Source: a virus. Taken from it: 36,343 bases of DNA. Shown in pieces: positions 15,491-22,812 of this stretch. Numbering within the stretch: position 1 is the first letter of the stretch; every line of letters begins with the position of its first letter. The notes beneath the pieces are model-generated. The model was not told the DNA's origin and did not search any database. It worked only from the letters and a program-made list of their open reading frames with translations. The translations under genes and the position numbers were made by a program. Where the stretch lies: positions 1 through 36,343 of IMG/VR virus record IMGVR_UViG_3300047276_000388; one strand, 5' to 3'.

Positions 15491-16019
15491 GAACCTGTCG
15501 ACCTGGATGGCCGACGTCGAACGTCGGCTGCGGGCCGTGGAGGCCGGCCGGGGTCAACGCATCGTGCAGCACGGCAACGTCGTGCCGCCGAACCTGTTCA
15601 TCCCGGTCACCGAGCTCGGCGTCGTCGGTATTGCCGCCTGGGAGTGTTTCGTCAACCAGGTCGAGGCCGACAGCCTCTACGTCCGGCTGGTCGTCACCGT
15701 CGCTGGGGAGACAACGGGGCGCATCTACCTGCGGGCCACCTACGGGGACGCCATCGTCGGGCAGACCTCCGAAGCGGTCGTCGCGGCGCCGGCGGGGCCC
15801 GGCAAGCAGTTCGTCGTGCGGTTCCGGTGGGCGCCGCCGCCGGAGGCGTGGGTGACCGGCGCCCGGCTGGTGAGGATCGAGATCATGGCCTTCCGGCAGG
15901 CCGGCCCCGTCGTGAACGTCTACTACCCGACCATCTTCATGCAGATGCCGACCGACGCCACCTCGGCCGGCGGTGTCGCCGACGCCGACGGCAACCCGAC
16001 CGTCCAGGAGCTGATCTGA
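15468..16019 (+). CDS. Minor tail protein
   Basis: A 183-residue protein with an N-terminal coiled-coil-like start (STWMADVERRLRAVEAGR), characteristic of small tail proteins that attach to the tip, then a beta-sandwich-like body (SLYVRLVVTVAGETTGRIYL) resembling a carbohydrate-binding or receptor-binding domain. It overlaps both neighbours, with TGATG into the endolysin gene. No specific family is recognised; the tail role is inferred from position and this layout. Confidence 0.7.
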   Translation: MPSSLHPENLSTWMADVERRLRAVEAGRGQRIVQHGNVVPPNLFIPVTELGVVGIAAWECFVNQVEADSLYVRLVVTVAGETTGRIYLRATYGDAIVGQTSEAVVAAPAGPGKQFVVRFRWAPPPEAWVTGARLVRIEIMAFRQAGPVVNVYYPTIFMQMPTDATSAGGVADADGNPTVQELI

Positions 16020-16831
16020 TGGGCTACTACCTGCTCGACAACCCGAACCCCTACGCCAAGCAGTACTCGGACTACCGCAACGGCCGGCTGTCCGGCGGTG
16101 TGCTGCTGCACACCACCGAGTCGAACAAGGCGTCGGGTGCGGAGTCCATCGCCCGCTGGATCGCCACCCAGCGCCGGGACTACGGCAGCTACCACGCCAT
16201 CTTCGACGCCGACATCACCATCCCGATGGCCCCCGACGGCTACACCGTGTGGCACTGCGCCGCCAACGGGTACAACTCGACGACGATGGGCGTGTCGTTC
16301 GCCTGCCGCACCTCAGACCTGCACCCCGACGACGACTGGACGAAGCGGGCGTTCGCCCGGGCGGCCCGCTGGCTCGTCGACTTCTGGACCCGCAACGGCT
16401 TCGACCCGGCCGCCGCTGCGGCGTTCATCCCGGCCCCCGACACCCGCACCCGGCCGGGCCTCACCACCCACGGCGACGCCCAGCCAGCCGACCGCAGCGA
16501 TGCGTTCACCCGCCACCCCCAGCGAGCAGGCCTCGAAGCGCTGCTGCTGTCGCAGATCGCCGCCATAGTGAAACCAGTCCAACCGACCCCCCAGGAGTTG
16601 AAGAAGATGTCCATCATCGCCAACGACGACGGCACCGACCCGAAGTCCCCACCGAACATCTGGTGGATCACCGACGGGCAGACGAAGCGCCGGCTGCTGC
16701 CCGGCACCGCTGGCCAGGAGCAGGCCAAGCAGCTGGCGGCGCTGGGGCTGGTGGTCAACAAGCGCAAGGCAGACGGTGGCGTCGACGCCATCTACGCCCC
16801 CTACGTCCTGCGCGGCGCTCGGGAGGTCTGA
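16019..16831 (+). CDS. Endolysin: N-acetylmuramoyl-L-alanine amidase
   Basis: A 270-residue lysin that cuts the amide bond between muramic acid and the stem peptide, releasing progeny. The amidase_2/PGRP-type zinc domain covers about 1-175: H31 in VLLHTTES, H59 in YGSYHAIFD, H151 in TTHGDAQP and D161 in ADRSD are the expected ligand and catalytic positions. Residues 178-270 form a separate domain (NIWWITDGQTKRRLLPGTAG) that may bind the cell wall. There is no signal peptide, so a holin is needed. A membrane protein gene follows at once. Confidence 0.88.
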   Translation: MGYYLLDNPNPYAKQYSDYRNGRLSGGVLLHTTESNKASGAESIARWIATQRRDYGSYHAIFDADITIPMAPDGYTVWHCAANGYNSTTMGVSFACRTSDLHPDDDWTKRAFARAARWLVDFWTRNGFDPAAAAAFIPAPDTRTRPGLTTHGDAQPADRSDAFTRHPQRAGLEALLLSQIAAIVKPVQPTPQELKKMSIIANDDGTDPKSPPNIWWITDGQTKRRLLPGTAGQEQAKQLAALGLVVNKRKADGGVDAIYAPYVLRGAREV

Positions 16832-16835
16832 CGCC

Positions 16836-17081
16836 GTGGACTGGCTGGCGCACCCCATCGTCGTCGCCACCTACGTCGCGTTTCTGGGCATCGGCATTGC
16901 CGGGGTCAAGAAGCTGACCGGCTTGTTCAACCGGATGGACCGGGTTGAGGAGGGCGTCGGGCGGCTCGAGGGCAAGGTCGACGAGCTCGGCTCGGACCTT
17001 CGGGCCCACATGGACGAAGAAGGCAAGAACGTCTCCGAGCTGATGGACCTGATCCGCAGCGTTCACCCCGACAAGGAGTAG
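16836..17081 (+). CDS. Membrane-anchored coiled-coil protein, possible holin
   Basis: An 81-residue protein with one transmembrane segment at about residues 6-24 (HPIVVATYVAFLGIGIAGV) and then a heptad-rich charged helix (FNRMDRVEEGVGRLEGKVDE and on). It begins four bases after the endolysin stop, a place where actinophages often encode a holin or a holin partner. One transmembrane span plus a coiled coil also fits an accessory lysis protein. The better holin candidate by hydropathy is at 19471. Confidence 0.6.
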   Translation: MDWLAHPIVVATYVAFLGIGIAGVKKLTGLFNRMDRVEEGVGRLEGKVDELGSDLRAHMDEEGKNVSELMDLIRSVHPDKE

Positions 17082-17089
17082 CCACACCC

Positions 17090-17362
17090 ATGAAGCTCAG
17101 CGAGTACGCCACGACCCGCCGCAGCGGCCGGGTGTCCAGCGTCGACCTGTTGCCGCCGGAGATCGTCGAGCAGCTCGTCGCCGCCCGCCTGGCGAACACC
17201 CACAGCGTCCCGGCGATGATCGAGTGGCTCCGCACCGACGAGGAGACCCGCCAGTCGGCGCCGGGCGTGGCCGAGAAGTGTGACGCCGTCACCACCGGCG
17301 CCCTGCGCCAGTGGTTCGACGCACGGGGCTACAAGCCCGGGTCGGGTAGTGGCGACGCTTGA
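17090..17362 (+). CDS. Small helical protein, possibly DNA-binding
   Basis: A 90-residue protein with several predicted helices: LLPPEIVEQLVAARLANTHS, VPAMIEWLRTDEE and VTTGALRQWFDARGYKPGS. The last part reads like a winged-helix recognition segment. It overlaps the metallophosphoesterase start by 14 bases, so the two are coupled. I recognise small HTH proteins of this size before phage phosphoesterases, but the assignment stays tentative. Confidence 0.5.
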   Translation: MKLSEYATTRRSGRVSSVDLLPPEIVEQLVAARLANTHSVPAMIEWLRTDEETRQSAPGVAEKCDAVTTGALRQWFDARGYKPGSGSGDA

Positions 17363-18590
17363 CGAGTACTCGGCGGCCGGCGCCGGGGACCGCCTCTCCA
17401 TCGAACTGGCGGGCCACGAGGGCACCGGCACGTCGAAGGTGTACGTCGGGTCCCCGGACCTGACGCTCGATGAAGCCGACCTGCTGCTCGGCTGGCGGCT
17501 GGACCCCGAGCACTGGGAGATCATCGACGGCACCTTGCGGGTGAACCGGTGGGTGCAGAACGCCGAAGCGGACCTGTGGTGCCACCAGTACAAGGCGAGC
17601 GTGCGTCGCCGCACCGTCGACCTCGAGGACATCCCGCCGCTGGTGTCGGTGAAGGTCACGGTGAAGCGGCAGGCGACCCGACGCACGGCGACCGACCTGT
17701 CGGTGGCGGTGATCTTCCCCGACGCCCAGATCTCCTACTGGCGGGACATCGAGGACGTCTGGCGCACCAGCCACGACGAGCGGGCGCTGGACATCTCCCG
17801 CCAGGTCCTCGCCGACGTGCAGGCCGCCCACGGCGTCGACGTGGTCGTCGACCTCGGCGACTTCCTCGACGCCACGTCGTTCTCCCGGCATCGGAGCCAG
17901 GCGGCGTTCGCTGACCGGGTGGCGTTCAAGCGCAGCGTGGCCCGGGGCCAACAGGAGCTCGCCGCCCGCTCCGCCCTGGCGCCCGACGCCGACCGCTGGC
18001 TGATCCCCGGCAACCACGAGAACCGGATCACCCACTGGCTGACCGACAACGCCCCGTTCCTGCTCGGCCTGCAGATGCCCGGTCAGGACCCGGTGCTCAG
18101 CCTGGAGTGGCTGCTGCAGACGGCCGAGCACGGCTGGCAGATCGCCGACGCCTACCCGGAGGGCGCCGTGTACCTGTCGCCGAACCTGCGCTGCATCCAC
18201 GGCACCATCGCCAAGGGCCGGCCGGGGCAGACCGCTGGGGAGTACCTGGCCGAAGAAGTGAACACGATCGCCGGCCACCATCCCCGCACGCAGACCGCCT
18301 ACCGGACGGTGGCCCGGCACGGCCACACCCGCACCTACGTCGCCCACCTGCCGTCGGGGTTGATGCGGGTGGACGGGGCGGTGCCGTCGGCGACGACCGG
18401 CTCGACGATCCAGGGCGACCCGGTGCTCGGCAAGGGCGAGAAGTGGGAGCAGGGCGTGAGCGTCGTGTTCTACGACCCCGACGGGCACACGGTGCCCTAC
18501 ATCGAGCACGTCCCGATCTTCGACGGCAAGGCGGTGTGGCGGGGCCGGGTGTACGAGTCCGAGCTCGACGTGGACGGGCTGGCGGCGTGA
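17349..18590 (+). CDS. Calcineurin-like metallophosphoesterase with N-terminal domain
   Basis: A 413-residue protein. Residues 1-115 form an extra domain (GWRLDPEHWEIIDGTLRVNR, QYKASVRRR) and 118-400 the two-metal phosphoesterase. Motifs in order: PDAQ at 124-127 in place of the usual D-x-H, GDFLD at 170-174, GNHEN at 221-225, HG at 284-285 and GHH at 309-311 or HGH at 324-326. The missing first histidine (Q127) is odd and could alter metal binding, as in some nucleases of this fold. The start GTG 17349 lies inside the previous gene. Substrate unknown; DNA ends, cyclic nucleotides or 2',3'-phosphates are possible. Confidence 0.85.
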   Translation: MATLDEYSAAGAGDRLSIELAGHEGTGTSKVYVGSPDLTLDEADLLLGWRLDPEHWEIIDGTLRVNRWVQNAEADLWCHQYKASVRRRTVDLEDIPPLVSVKVTVKRQATRRTATDLSVAVIFPDAQISYWRDIEDVWRTSHDERALDISRQVLADVQAAHGVDVVVDLGDFLDATSFSRHRSQAAFADRVAFKRSVARGQQELAARSALAPDADRWLIPGNHENRITHWLTDNAPFLLGLQMPGQDPVLSLEWLLQTAEHGWQIADAYPEGAVYLSPNLRCIHGTIAKGRPGQTAGEYLAEEVNTIAGHHPRTQTAYRTVARHGHTRTYVAHLPSGLMRVDGAVPSATTGSTIQGDPVLGKGEKWEQGVSVVFYDPDGHTVPYIEHVPIFDGKAVWRGRVYESELDVDGLAA

Positions 18591-18919
18591 ACCCGCCCCG
18601 TCACGTCACCGTCGGGCCGTACCGCTACGAGCTCGTGATCTCCGCCGCCGAGGTGGCCCGGGCCAACCGCACCGACGGCGAGCTGCGGCTGGGCCTCACC
18701 GACCACCGGAACCTGCGGATCCTGGTCTGCGACGACGCCGCCGACCAGGTGGTGCAGGAAACGACCCTCCACGAGGTGCTCCACGCGGCGTTTGCCGCCA
18801 GTGGCCTCTCTACGCCCGCAGGAGCCGATGAGGAGGAGCGGCTGGTGGCTGCCCTATCCCCGGTGCTCTACGGCGCTCTCAGGGCAAATAAGGGGCTGGT
18901 TTCGTGGCTGACCTCCTGA
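18587..18919 (+). CDS. Small HExxH metallopeptidase-like protein
   Basis: A 110-residue protein with HEVLH at 62-66, the zinc-binding pattern of metallopeptidases, followed by acidic residues (GADEEERLVAAL) that could supply the third ligand. It resembles short ImmA/SprT-like proteins found in actinophages. The start is GTG 18587 overlapping the phosphoesterase stop. Its size leaves little room for a full protease, so it may act on one specific partner or only bind metal. It overlaps the kinase gene by 16 bases. Confidence 0.65.
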   Translation: MNPPRHVTVGPYRYELVISAAEVARANRTDGELRLGLTDHRNLRILVCDDAADQVVQETTLHEVLHAAFAASGLSTPAGADEEERLVAALSPVLYGALRANKGLVSWLTS

Positions 18920-19395
18920 ACCCGCGGCTGATCGGCCTCGCCGGGTACGCCGGGAGCGGTAAGGACACCGCTGCCGACGTACTGGTGGGCCTCGGCTACG
19001 AGCGCCGGGCGTTCGCCGGGGCGCTCAAGGACCTCGCCACCAGGATCGGCTGGGACGGGCGCAAGGACGAGGCCGGCCGGCGGCTGCTCCAGGAGCTCGG
19101 GGTGGCGGCCCGGGACATCCTCGGCGCCGACGTCTGGGTGAACGCCCTCATGGCCACCCTCGAGGGGCCGAGCGTGATCTGCGACGTCCGGTTCCCCAAC
19201 GAGGTGGCCGCCATCGCCGACCACGGCGGGATCGTGGTGCGGATCGTCCGGCCCGGGGTGACACCGGCGCTCGGCCACGTCTCCGAGACGGCGCTCGATG
19301 ACCTCGAGCTGCCGACGGTGGTGAACGACGGCGACGTGTTCGGCCTGCACGCCCGGGTGCTGGCGATCCTCGCCGCCTGCCCGGCGACGCCGTAG
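18904..19395 (+). CDS. Deoxynucleoside monophosphate kinase-like protein
   Basis: A 163-residue P-loop kinase. The Walker A LAGYAGSGKDTAAD at about 11-24 is the signature of phage dNMP kinases (GxxGSGKDT), and VICDVRFPNEVAAI near 95-108 contains the DVRFPNE motif that is equally typical. VNDGDVFGLHARV marks the C-terminal part. The enzyme phosphorylates dNMPs released from host DNA or made by the phage to supply replication. The start is GTG 18904. It ends the enzyme cassette before a 75-base gap with a promoter-like box. Confidence 0.88.
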   Translation: MADLLNPRLIGLAGYAGSGKDTAADVLVGLGYERRAFAGALKDLATRIGWDGRKDEAGRRLLQELGVAARDILGADVWVNALMATLEGPSVICDVRFPNEVAAIADHGGIVVRIVRPGVTPALGHVSETALDDLELPTVVNDGDVFGLHARVLAILAACPATP

Positions 19396-19425
19396 CGGCG
19401 GAGGCTCCGGGTCGTAACTGTTGGG

Positions 19426-19431
19426 TAGGAT
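19426..19431 (+). promoter_or_regulatory. Possible promoter before the holin-like and fibre genes
   Basis: TAGGAT preceded by TTGGG and followed by GG lies in a 75-base gap. Transcription from about 19438 would give a leader of 33 bases. The -35 match is poor. The box is identical to the one at 8137-8142. Confidence 0.4.
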
Positions 19432-19470
19432 GGTGGCGCCGCCACGCATCCTCTGATTGTTGGAGTTGTC

Positions 19471-19764
19471 ATGTGGCGCAAGGAACCCGTGCTGATCGCC
19501 CTGGGCGGCCTCGACGCCGCCGTCGTGGCGGTGCTGAGCGCCCTGATGGCGCTCGACGTCATCGGAATCGACGGGCAGCAGCTGGCTGCCATCTCGGCTG
19601 CCGTTGTCGCTGTCACCAGCCTCGCCGCCGCCGTGCTGCGGGCCAACGTCGTCTCGCCCGAGTCGTGGCAGGAGGACGTCGTCGACGCCCTCTACAGCCC
19701 GATCCCCGAGTCGGAGAAGGCTGACCTGTCCCAGTTCAAGGGCTACCTCGGAGATGACGCCTGA
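19471..19764 (+). CDS. Holin-like two-span membrane protein
   Basis: A 97-residue protein with two hydrophobic segments, about residues 8-28 (LIALGGLDAAVVAVLSALMA) and 36-56 (LAAISAAVVAVTSLAAAVLR), then a polar tail beginning ANVVSPESWQEDVV. The arrangement of a membrane pair, a basic residue and a VSPE or VTP-type tail is common among actinophage holins. It is separated from the endolysin by the enzyme cassette. TTGGAG lies a few bases before the ATG. A holin would make the pore that releases the amidase. Confidence 0.65.
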   Translation: MWRKEPVLIALGGLDAAVVAVLSALMALDVIGIDGQQLAAISAAVVAVTSLAAAVLRANVVSPESWQEDVVDALYSPIPESEKADLSQFKGYLGDDA

Positions 19765-20099
19765 TGCCCCGCAATGAGCTTTCATCCGTCCCCGGCCAAC
19801 TCGATCTTCGCTTTCAGCAGGGCTCCCCGTTCTCTTTCCAGTTTCAGATGCCCGACGACCAGACCGGCTACACGTTCGCTGCTGAGATCCGGCGCTACCC
19901 GAAGGCCGACGACGTGGCCGCAGAGTTCGCCGTCGAGGTCGACGAGGTCGACGGAACACTGGTCACTGCAAGCCTTACGGCCGAGGACACGGCCGCGCTT
20001 ACCGGCACTGTGTACGCCTGGGGCCTCGAGCGGCTGGAGGACGACTTCGCCATCTTCGCCGGCACCGTCCGGGTTGAATCAGACGTGAGGCGCGCCTGA
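19764..20099 (+). CDS. Fibre-associated beta-sandwich structural protein
   Basis: A 111-residue protein. [40 protein letters not shown] and [13 protein letters not shown] match a short phage structural domain often encoded just before fibre genes, in which a first strand with F-x-F is followed by Y-x-W/D-L-E. It likely forms part of the tail fibre attachment. TGATG overlaps link it to the holin-like gene before it and the collagen-like gene after it. Exact role unknown. Confidence 0.6.
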   Translation: MPRNELSSVPGQLDLRFQQGSPFSFQFQMPDDQTGYTFAAEIRRYPKADDVAAEFAVEVDEVDGTLVTASLTAEDTAALTGTVYAWGLERLEDDFAIFAGTVRVESDVRRA

Positions 20100-21286
20100 T
20101 GCCCGACGTCGTCGTTGTCGAGACGCCAGGACTCGTCACCGTCGAGATCGCCGACGACCGGGTCGTCGAGGTCGGCATTGTCGCCGCTGGCCCTCCGGGC
20201 GCGATCGGCCCGCAGGGTCCGCAAGGGTCTACGGGTCCGCAGGGTGCGACGGGTGCGACCGGTGACACGGGCCCGGCCGGCGTTGCCGGGCCGCAGGGGC
20301 CAGCGGGCGTGACGGGGCCTGCCGGCGCGACCGGCGACACCGGGCCCGAGGGGGCACCGGGCGACACAGGCCCTCAGGGTCCGACAGGCGGGGTCGGCCC
20401 GCTAGGTCCCGCAGGCCCGCAGGGTCCCGCAGGCCCGCAGGGCGCGACCGGCGCAGACTCGACGGTGCCCGGGCCCACCGGGCCGCAGGGCGCCGCCGGT
20501 GCCACGGGTCCAGCTGGCCCCCAAGGCGTCGCCGGCCCGACCGGCCAAGAGGGTCCGCAAGGTGAGACGGGCCCGACGGGACCACAAGGCGCAGCTGGCG
20601 CGCAGGGAGATCCGGGGCCAACTGGCCCTCAAGGTGCCGTGGGCCCGGAAGGGGCGCAGGGCGCCCAGGGTCCGCAGGGGGCGGCTGGCCCGCAGGGACC
20701 GCAGGGCGCCGTTGGCGCGCAAGGCCCGGCGGGTCCCACAGGTGACACCGGTGCGCAGGGACCACAGGGGGCGACTGGTTCGCAGGGCGCTATCGGCCCA
20801 CAGGGCGCTGCTGGGGCAACAGGCGACACTGGCCAGCAGGGTTCTATGGGCCCACAGGGCGTGGTCGGGCCACAGGGTCCGCAAGGTGCAGCGGGTGCGA
20901 CTGGTGACACCGGCCCGCAAGGCTCTACTGGCCCGCAAGGTCCGCAGGGTAGTGCCGGTGCGACTGGGGACACGGGACCGCAGGGTGCGCAAGGTGCGAC
21001 CGGGGAGACAGGGCCACAAGGTCCGGATGGCCCAACCGGTGCAACTGGTGACACCGGTTTGCAAGGCGATACAGGTCCACAAGGCTCCGAGGGTGCGACT
21101 GGGGACACGGGACCGCAGGGTGCGACTGGTGCCACCGGCCCGCAAGGATCTATCGGCCCGCAGGGCGATACGGGTCCCCAAGGTGCGACTGGCCCGCAAG
21201 GCGCAGCTGGACCGCAGGGCGCTGTCGGTGCCGCAGCGAATCCAGAGGATGACCAGTACATCCTCGCCAACCGGGTGTTCAACTAG
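20099..21286 (+). CDS. Collagen-like tail fibre protein
   Basis: A 395-residue protein. Residues 1-30 form a non-collagen head ([18 protein letters not shown]) and about 31-379 are Gly-X-Y triplets rich in GPQ, GAT, GDT and GPA, forming a trimeric collagen-like rod. Without hydroxyproline, such phage rods are held by Gln, Thr and charged residues. One break occurs near [11 protein letters not shown], about residue 121, and would make a hinge. The end [15 protein letters not shown] is a short cap. The GC-rich repeats make recombination and length variation likely. It is followed by two small structural genes. Confidence 0.93.
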   Translation: MPDVVVVETPGLVTVEIADDRVVEVGIVAAGPPGAIGPQGPQGSTGPQGATGATGDTGPAGVAGPQGPAGVTGPAGATGDTGPEGAPGDTGPQGPTGGVGPLGPAGPQGPAGPQGATGADSTVPGPTGPQGAAGATGPAGPQGVAGPTGQEGPQGETGPTGPQGAAGAQGDPGPTGPQGAVGPEGAQGAQGPQGAAGPQGPQGAVGAQGPAGPTGDTGAQGPQGATGSQGAIGPQGAAGATGDTGQQGSMGPQGVVGPQGPQGAAGATGDTGPQGSTGPQGPQGSAGATGDTGPQGAQGATGETGPQGPDGPTGATGDTGLQGDTGPQGSEGATGDTGPQGATGATGPQGSIGPQGDTGPQGATGPQGAAGPQGAVGAAANPEDDQYILANRVFN

Positions 21287-21295
21287 GAGGCCGAG

Positions 21296-21655
21296 ATGGC
21301 GACATTCACAAAGAAGATCCTGTCGGGCAGCACCGATGGCCGTGGCATCAAGGTCGCTGCGACTGGCACGCCGGGCACGACGATTCACACTGGTCCGACC
21401 AACAGCGGGCACATCGACGAGGTGTGGCTGTACGCCGTGAACAGCGACACCACCGCCCGCAAGTTGACCATCGAGTACGGCAACACCTCGTCGCCTGACG
21501 ACCTGATTGAGTTGACGATCCCGCCAGAGGCTGGGCTAGTGCTCATCGTTCCGGGTCTGCCGGTCAAGGGCAACGCCACGGCGCTCGTCGTGCGGGCGTT
21601 CTGCGCTTCGGCCAACGTGGTGATGATTCACGGCTGGGTGAACTCAATCTCGTGA
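21296..21655 (+). CDS. Small structural protein of the fibre module
   Basis: A 119-residue beta-rich protein: GRGIKVAATGTPGTTIHTGP, HIDEVWLYAVNSDTTARKLT, DDLIELTIPPEAGLVLIVPG and a final strand VVMIHGWVNS. This pattern recurs in small phage proteins beside fibre genes that probably decorate the virion or fibre. TAGGAGG just upstream of the ATG is a strong ribosome site. Its stop overlaps the next gene's GTG. Function inferred from context only. Confidence 0.65.
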   Translation: MATFTKKILSGSTDGRGIKVAATGTPGTTIHTGPTNSGHIDEVWLYAVNSDTTARKLTIEYGNTSSPDDLIELTIPPEAGLVLIVPGLPVKGNATALVVRAFCASANVVMIHGWVNSIS

Positions 21656-22437
21656 GTCCGGGACCCTACGGTCGGCTGGCAGGGCGCCAGCAGTTGAGGC
21701 CGACGAGTCAGAGCAACGGCGGACTGTCGGTGCCTGTCGCTGCCACGTTCCCACCGTTCAACCCGTTGGAGCGAATCACATGGGCAGCGGCCTTCTGGGC
21801 ATCCGACCCGCTGTGGGCAAACCCCGGTGACGGGGGCAAAGTCAGCAGTTGGCGAGATGGCTCAGGCAATGGACGAGACATAACGCAAGGCACGGATGCT
21901 CGGCGTCCGACTTATCGAGCCAACCATCCACAGTTGAACAACCAAGCAGCCGTTGAGTTTGTCAAGGCGGACATCAACCGACTGGTCTCCGCCACATTCA
22001 CTGTTTCGCAGCCAAACTCTTGGGTCACGATTAGTCGATTTACCGATGCCGTAAACAACAACGAGTTCATGCGCATCGTTGACAACAACGGCGTCGGTGG
22101 CGGTCGGCAACTCTTTGGCGGGTTCAACTCAACGCAATGGGTAGGACTTGCAGGATCGGTCGTCACCTTCAACCGTGCGCCAGATAATGCGCCAACCATT
22201 GGTGTCTTCTACGTCAACGGCGCAACTAGTTGGATCGAGATCAACCGAGTGCGTTCAGGAAATCTCTCACCTGGCAATAGTGGAGTCGGCAGCATCGGCA
22301 TCGGCAGCGACGGGGGGAGTTCACACCTTTCTGCGGCCGTTGCCTTTGTCGGTCTCTACAGCGGAGATCTCACTACCGACGTTCAATGGCCCACATTTTT
22401 GACGTGGGCAACGAACACTTACGTCATCAAAGGCTGA
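21652..22437 (+). CDS. LamG/ConA-like tail fibre tip protein
   Basis: A 261-residue protein. After a 45-residue linker, the segment VSSWRDGSGNGRDITQGTDA with RRPTYRANHPQLNNQAAVEF is a hallmark of concanavalin A-like (LamG) domains. AAVAFVGLYSGDLTTDVQ is the matching last strand. Such domains often bind host glycans. The second half of the gene is visibly less GC-rich than its neighbours and has more Asn and Thr codons, which suggests recent exchange of the receptor-binding tip. It is the last late gene before the terminators. Confidence 0.8.
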   Translation: MSPGPYGRLAGRQQLRPTSQSNGGLSVPVAATFPPFNPLERITWAAAFWASDPLWANPGDGGKVSSWRDGSGNGRDITQGTDARRPTYRANHPQLNNQAAVEFVKADINRLVSATFTVSQPNSWVTISRFTDAVNNNEFMRIVDNNGVGGGRQLFGGFNSTQWVGLAGSVVTFNRAPDNAPTIGVFYVNGATSWIEINRVRSGNLSPGNSGVGSIGIGSDGGSSHLSAAVAFVGLYSGDLTTDVQWPTFLTWATNTYVIKG

Positions 22438-22499
22438 CACCGGAGGCGCTGGTCGCTGAGGCTGAGGCGTGGGCTGCGGCTGCGGTCTATTTCCCGTGA
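22386..22499 (+). CDS. Possible 37-residue ORF overlapping the fibre gene
   Basis: ATG 22386 opens a frame that runs through the end of the fibre gene and stops at 22499. The last part (LTPEALVAEAEAWAAAAVYF) looks coding-like in its Ala/Glu pattern. There is no clear ribosome site. It could be a remnant of an alternative fibre C-terminus. Confidence 0.2.
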   Translation: MAHIFDVGNEHLRHQRLTPEALVAEAEAWAAAAVYFP

Positions 22500-22601
22500 C
22501 AGCAACGTGTCGGCATCCGTATCTACATAAGGGCCATGTGGATACAGTTTCTATCATCTGACCCTGATTCCGACGAGTGGTAGTCGGTGTAGAAGAAATG
22601 G

Positions 22602-22628
22602 CCGATACCGACTTCGGTTCGGTATCGG
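22602..22628 (+). terminator. Stable UUCG hairpin after the late operon
   Basis: Arms CCGATACCGA and TCGGTATCGG form a perfect 10-bp stem. The loop CTTCGGT can add a C-G pair closing a TTCG tetraloop with one bulged T, an especially stable arrangement. It lies about 165 bases after the fibre gene. No T-run follows. Confidence 0.65.
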
Positions 22629-22712
22629 GGCAATCTGTTGCACATCCTGACCGTTTCGACGGCCTGGCCGAGTCGTAACCACGAATCGTGTGTCAATCTT
22701 GGTACGGGCACC

Positions 22713-22812
22713 CCTAGAACGCTTGCTATTACAGGGTTATTAGGGGCCTGCAAAGCCCCGTACTTCCTGACCCTCGCTGGGGACCCCGGCGAGGGTCGTT
22801 TTGCGTTCTAGG
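22713..22812. repeat. 10-bp inverted repeat flanking the terminator region
   Basis: CCTAGAACGC at 22713-22722 and GCGTTCTAGG at 22803-22812 are perfect inverted copies 80 bases apart. The right copy overlaps the integrase stop codon. They may be integrase or excisionase binding sites, or chance. Confidence 0.4.
22769..22803 (+). terminator. Rho-independent terminator facing the integrase
   Basis: GACCCTCGC (22769-22777) and GCGAGGGTC (22789-22797) form a 9-bp GC-rich stem with an 11-base loop, followed by GTTTTG. It would stop plus-strand late transcription from running antisense through int. Confidence 0.8.

Larger units (their letters stand above)
22500..22807. other. Non-coding region, probable attP location
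   Basis: About 300 bases with lower GC than the rest, between the last late gene and the integrase 3' end. It holds a UUCG-type hairpin (22602-22628), the palindrome CACGAATCGTG (22679 area), a small hairpin GGGGC/GCCCC (22743-22759), a 10-bp inverted repeat and a T-run terminator. Temperate actinophages usually carry attP beside int. I could not identify the core, and no tRNA 3' end is recognisable. Confidence 0.45.

Noticed and set aside
20200-21240. Repetitive DNA that could be mistaken for a CRISPR array
   Set aside because: The repeats are degenerate 9-base collagen codon units without spacers of constant length, and they lie in an open frame.
20629-21282. Long minus-strand frame with CGP/VSP repeats
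   Set aside because: It is the antisense shadow of the collagen-like gene; the repeats follow from the Gly-X-Y codons.
22523-22753. 76-codon minus-strand frame in the attP region
   Set aside because: No ribosome site, no recognisable sequence features, and it covers the hairpins and palindromes of a region that is more likely regulatory.
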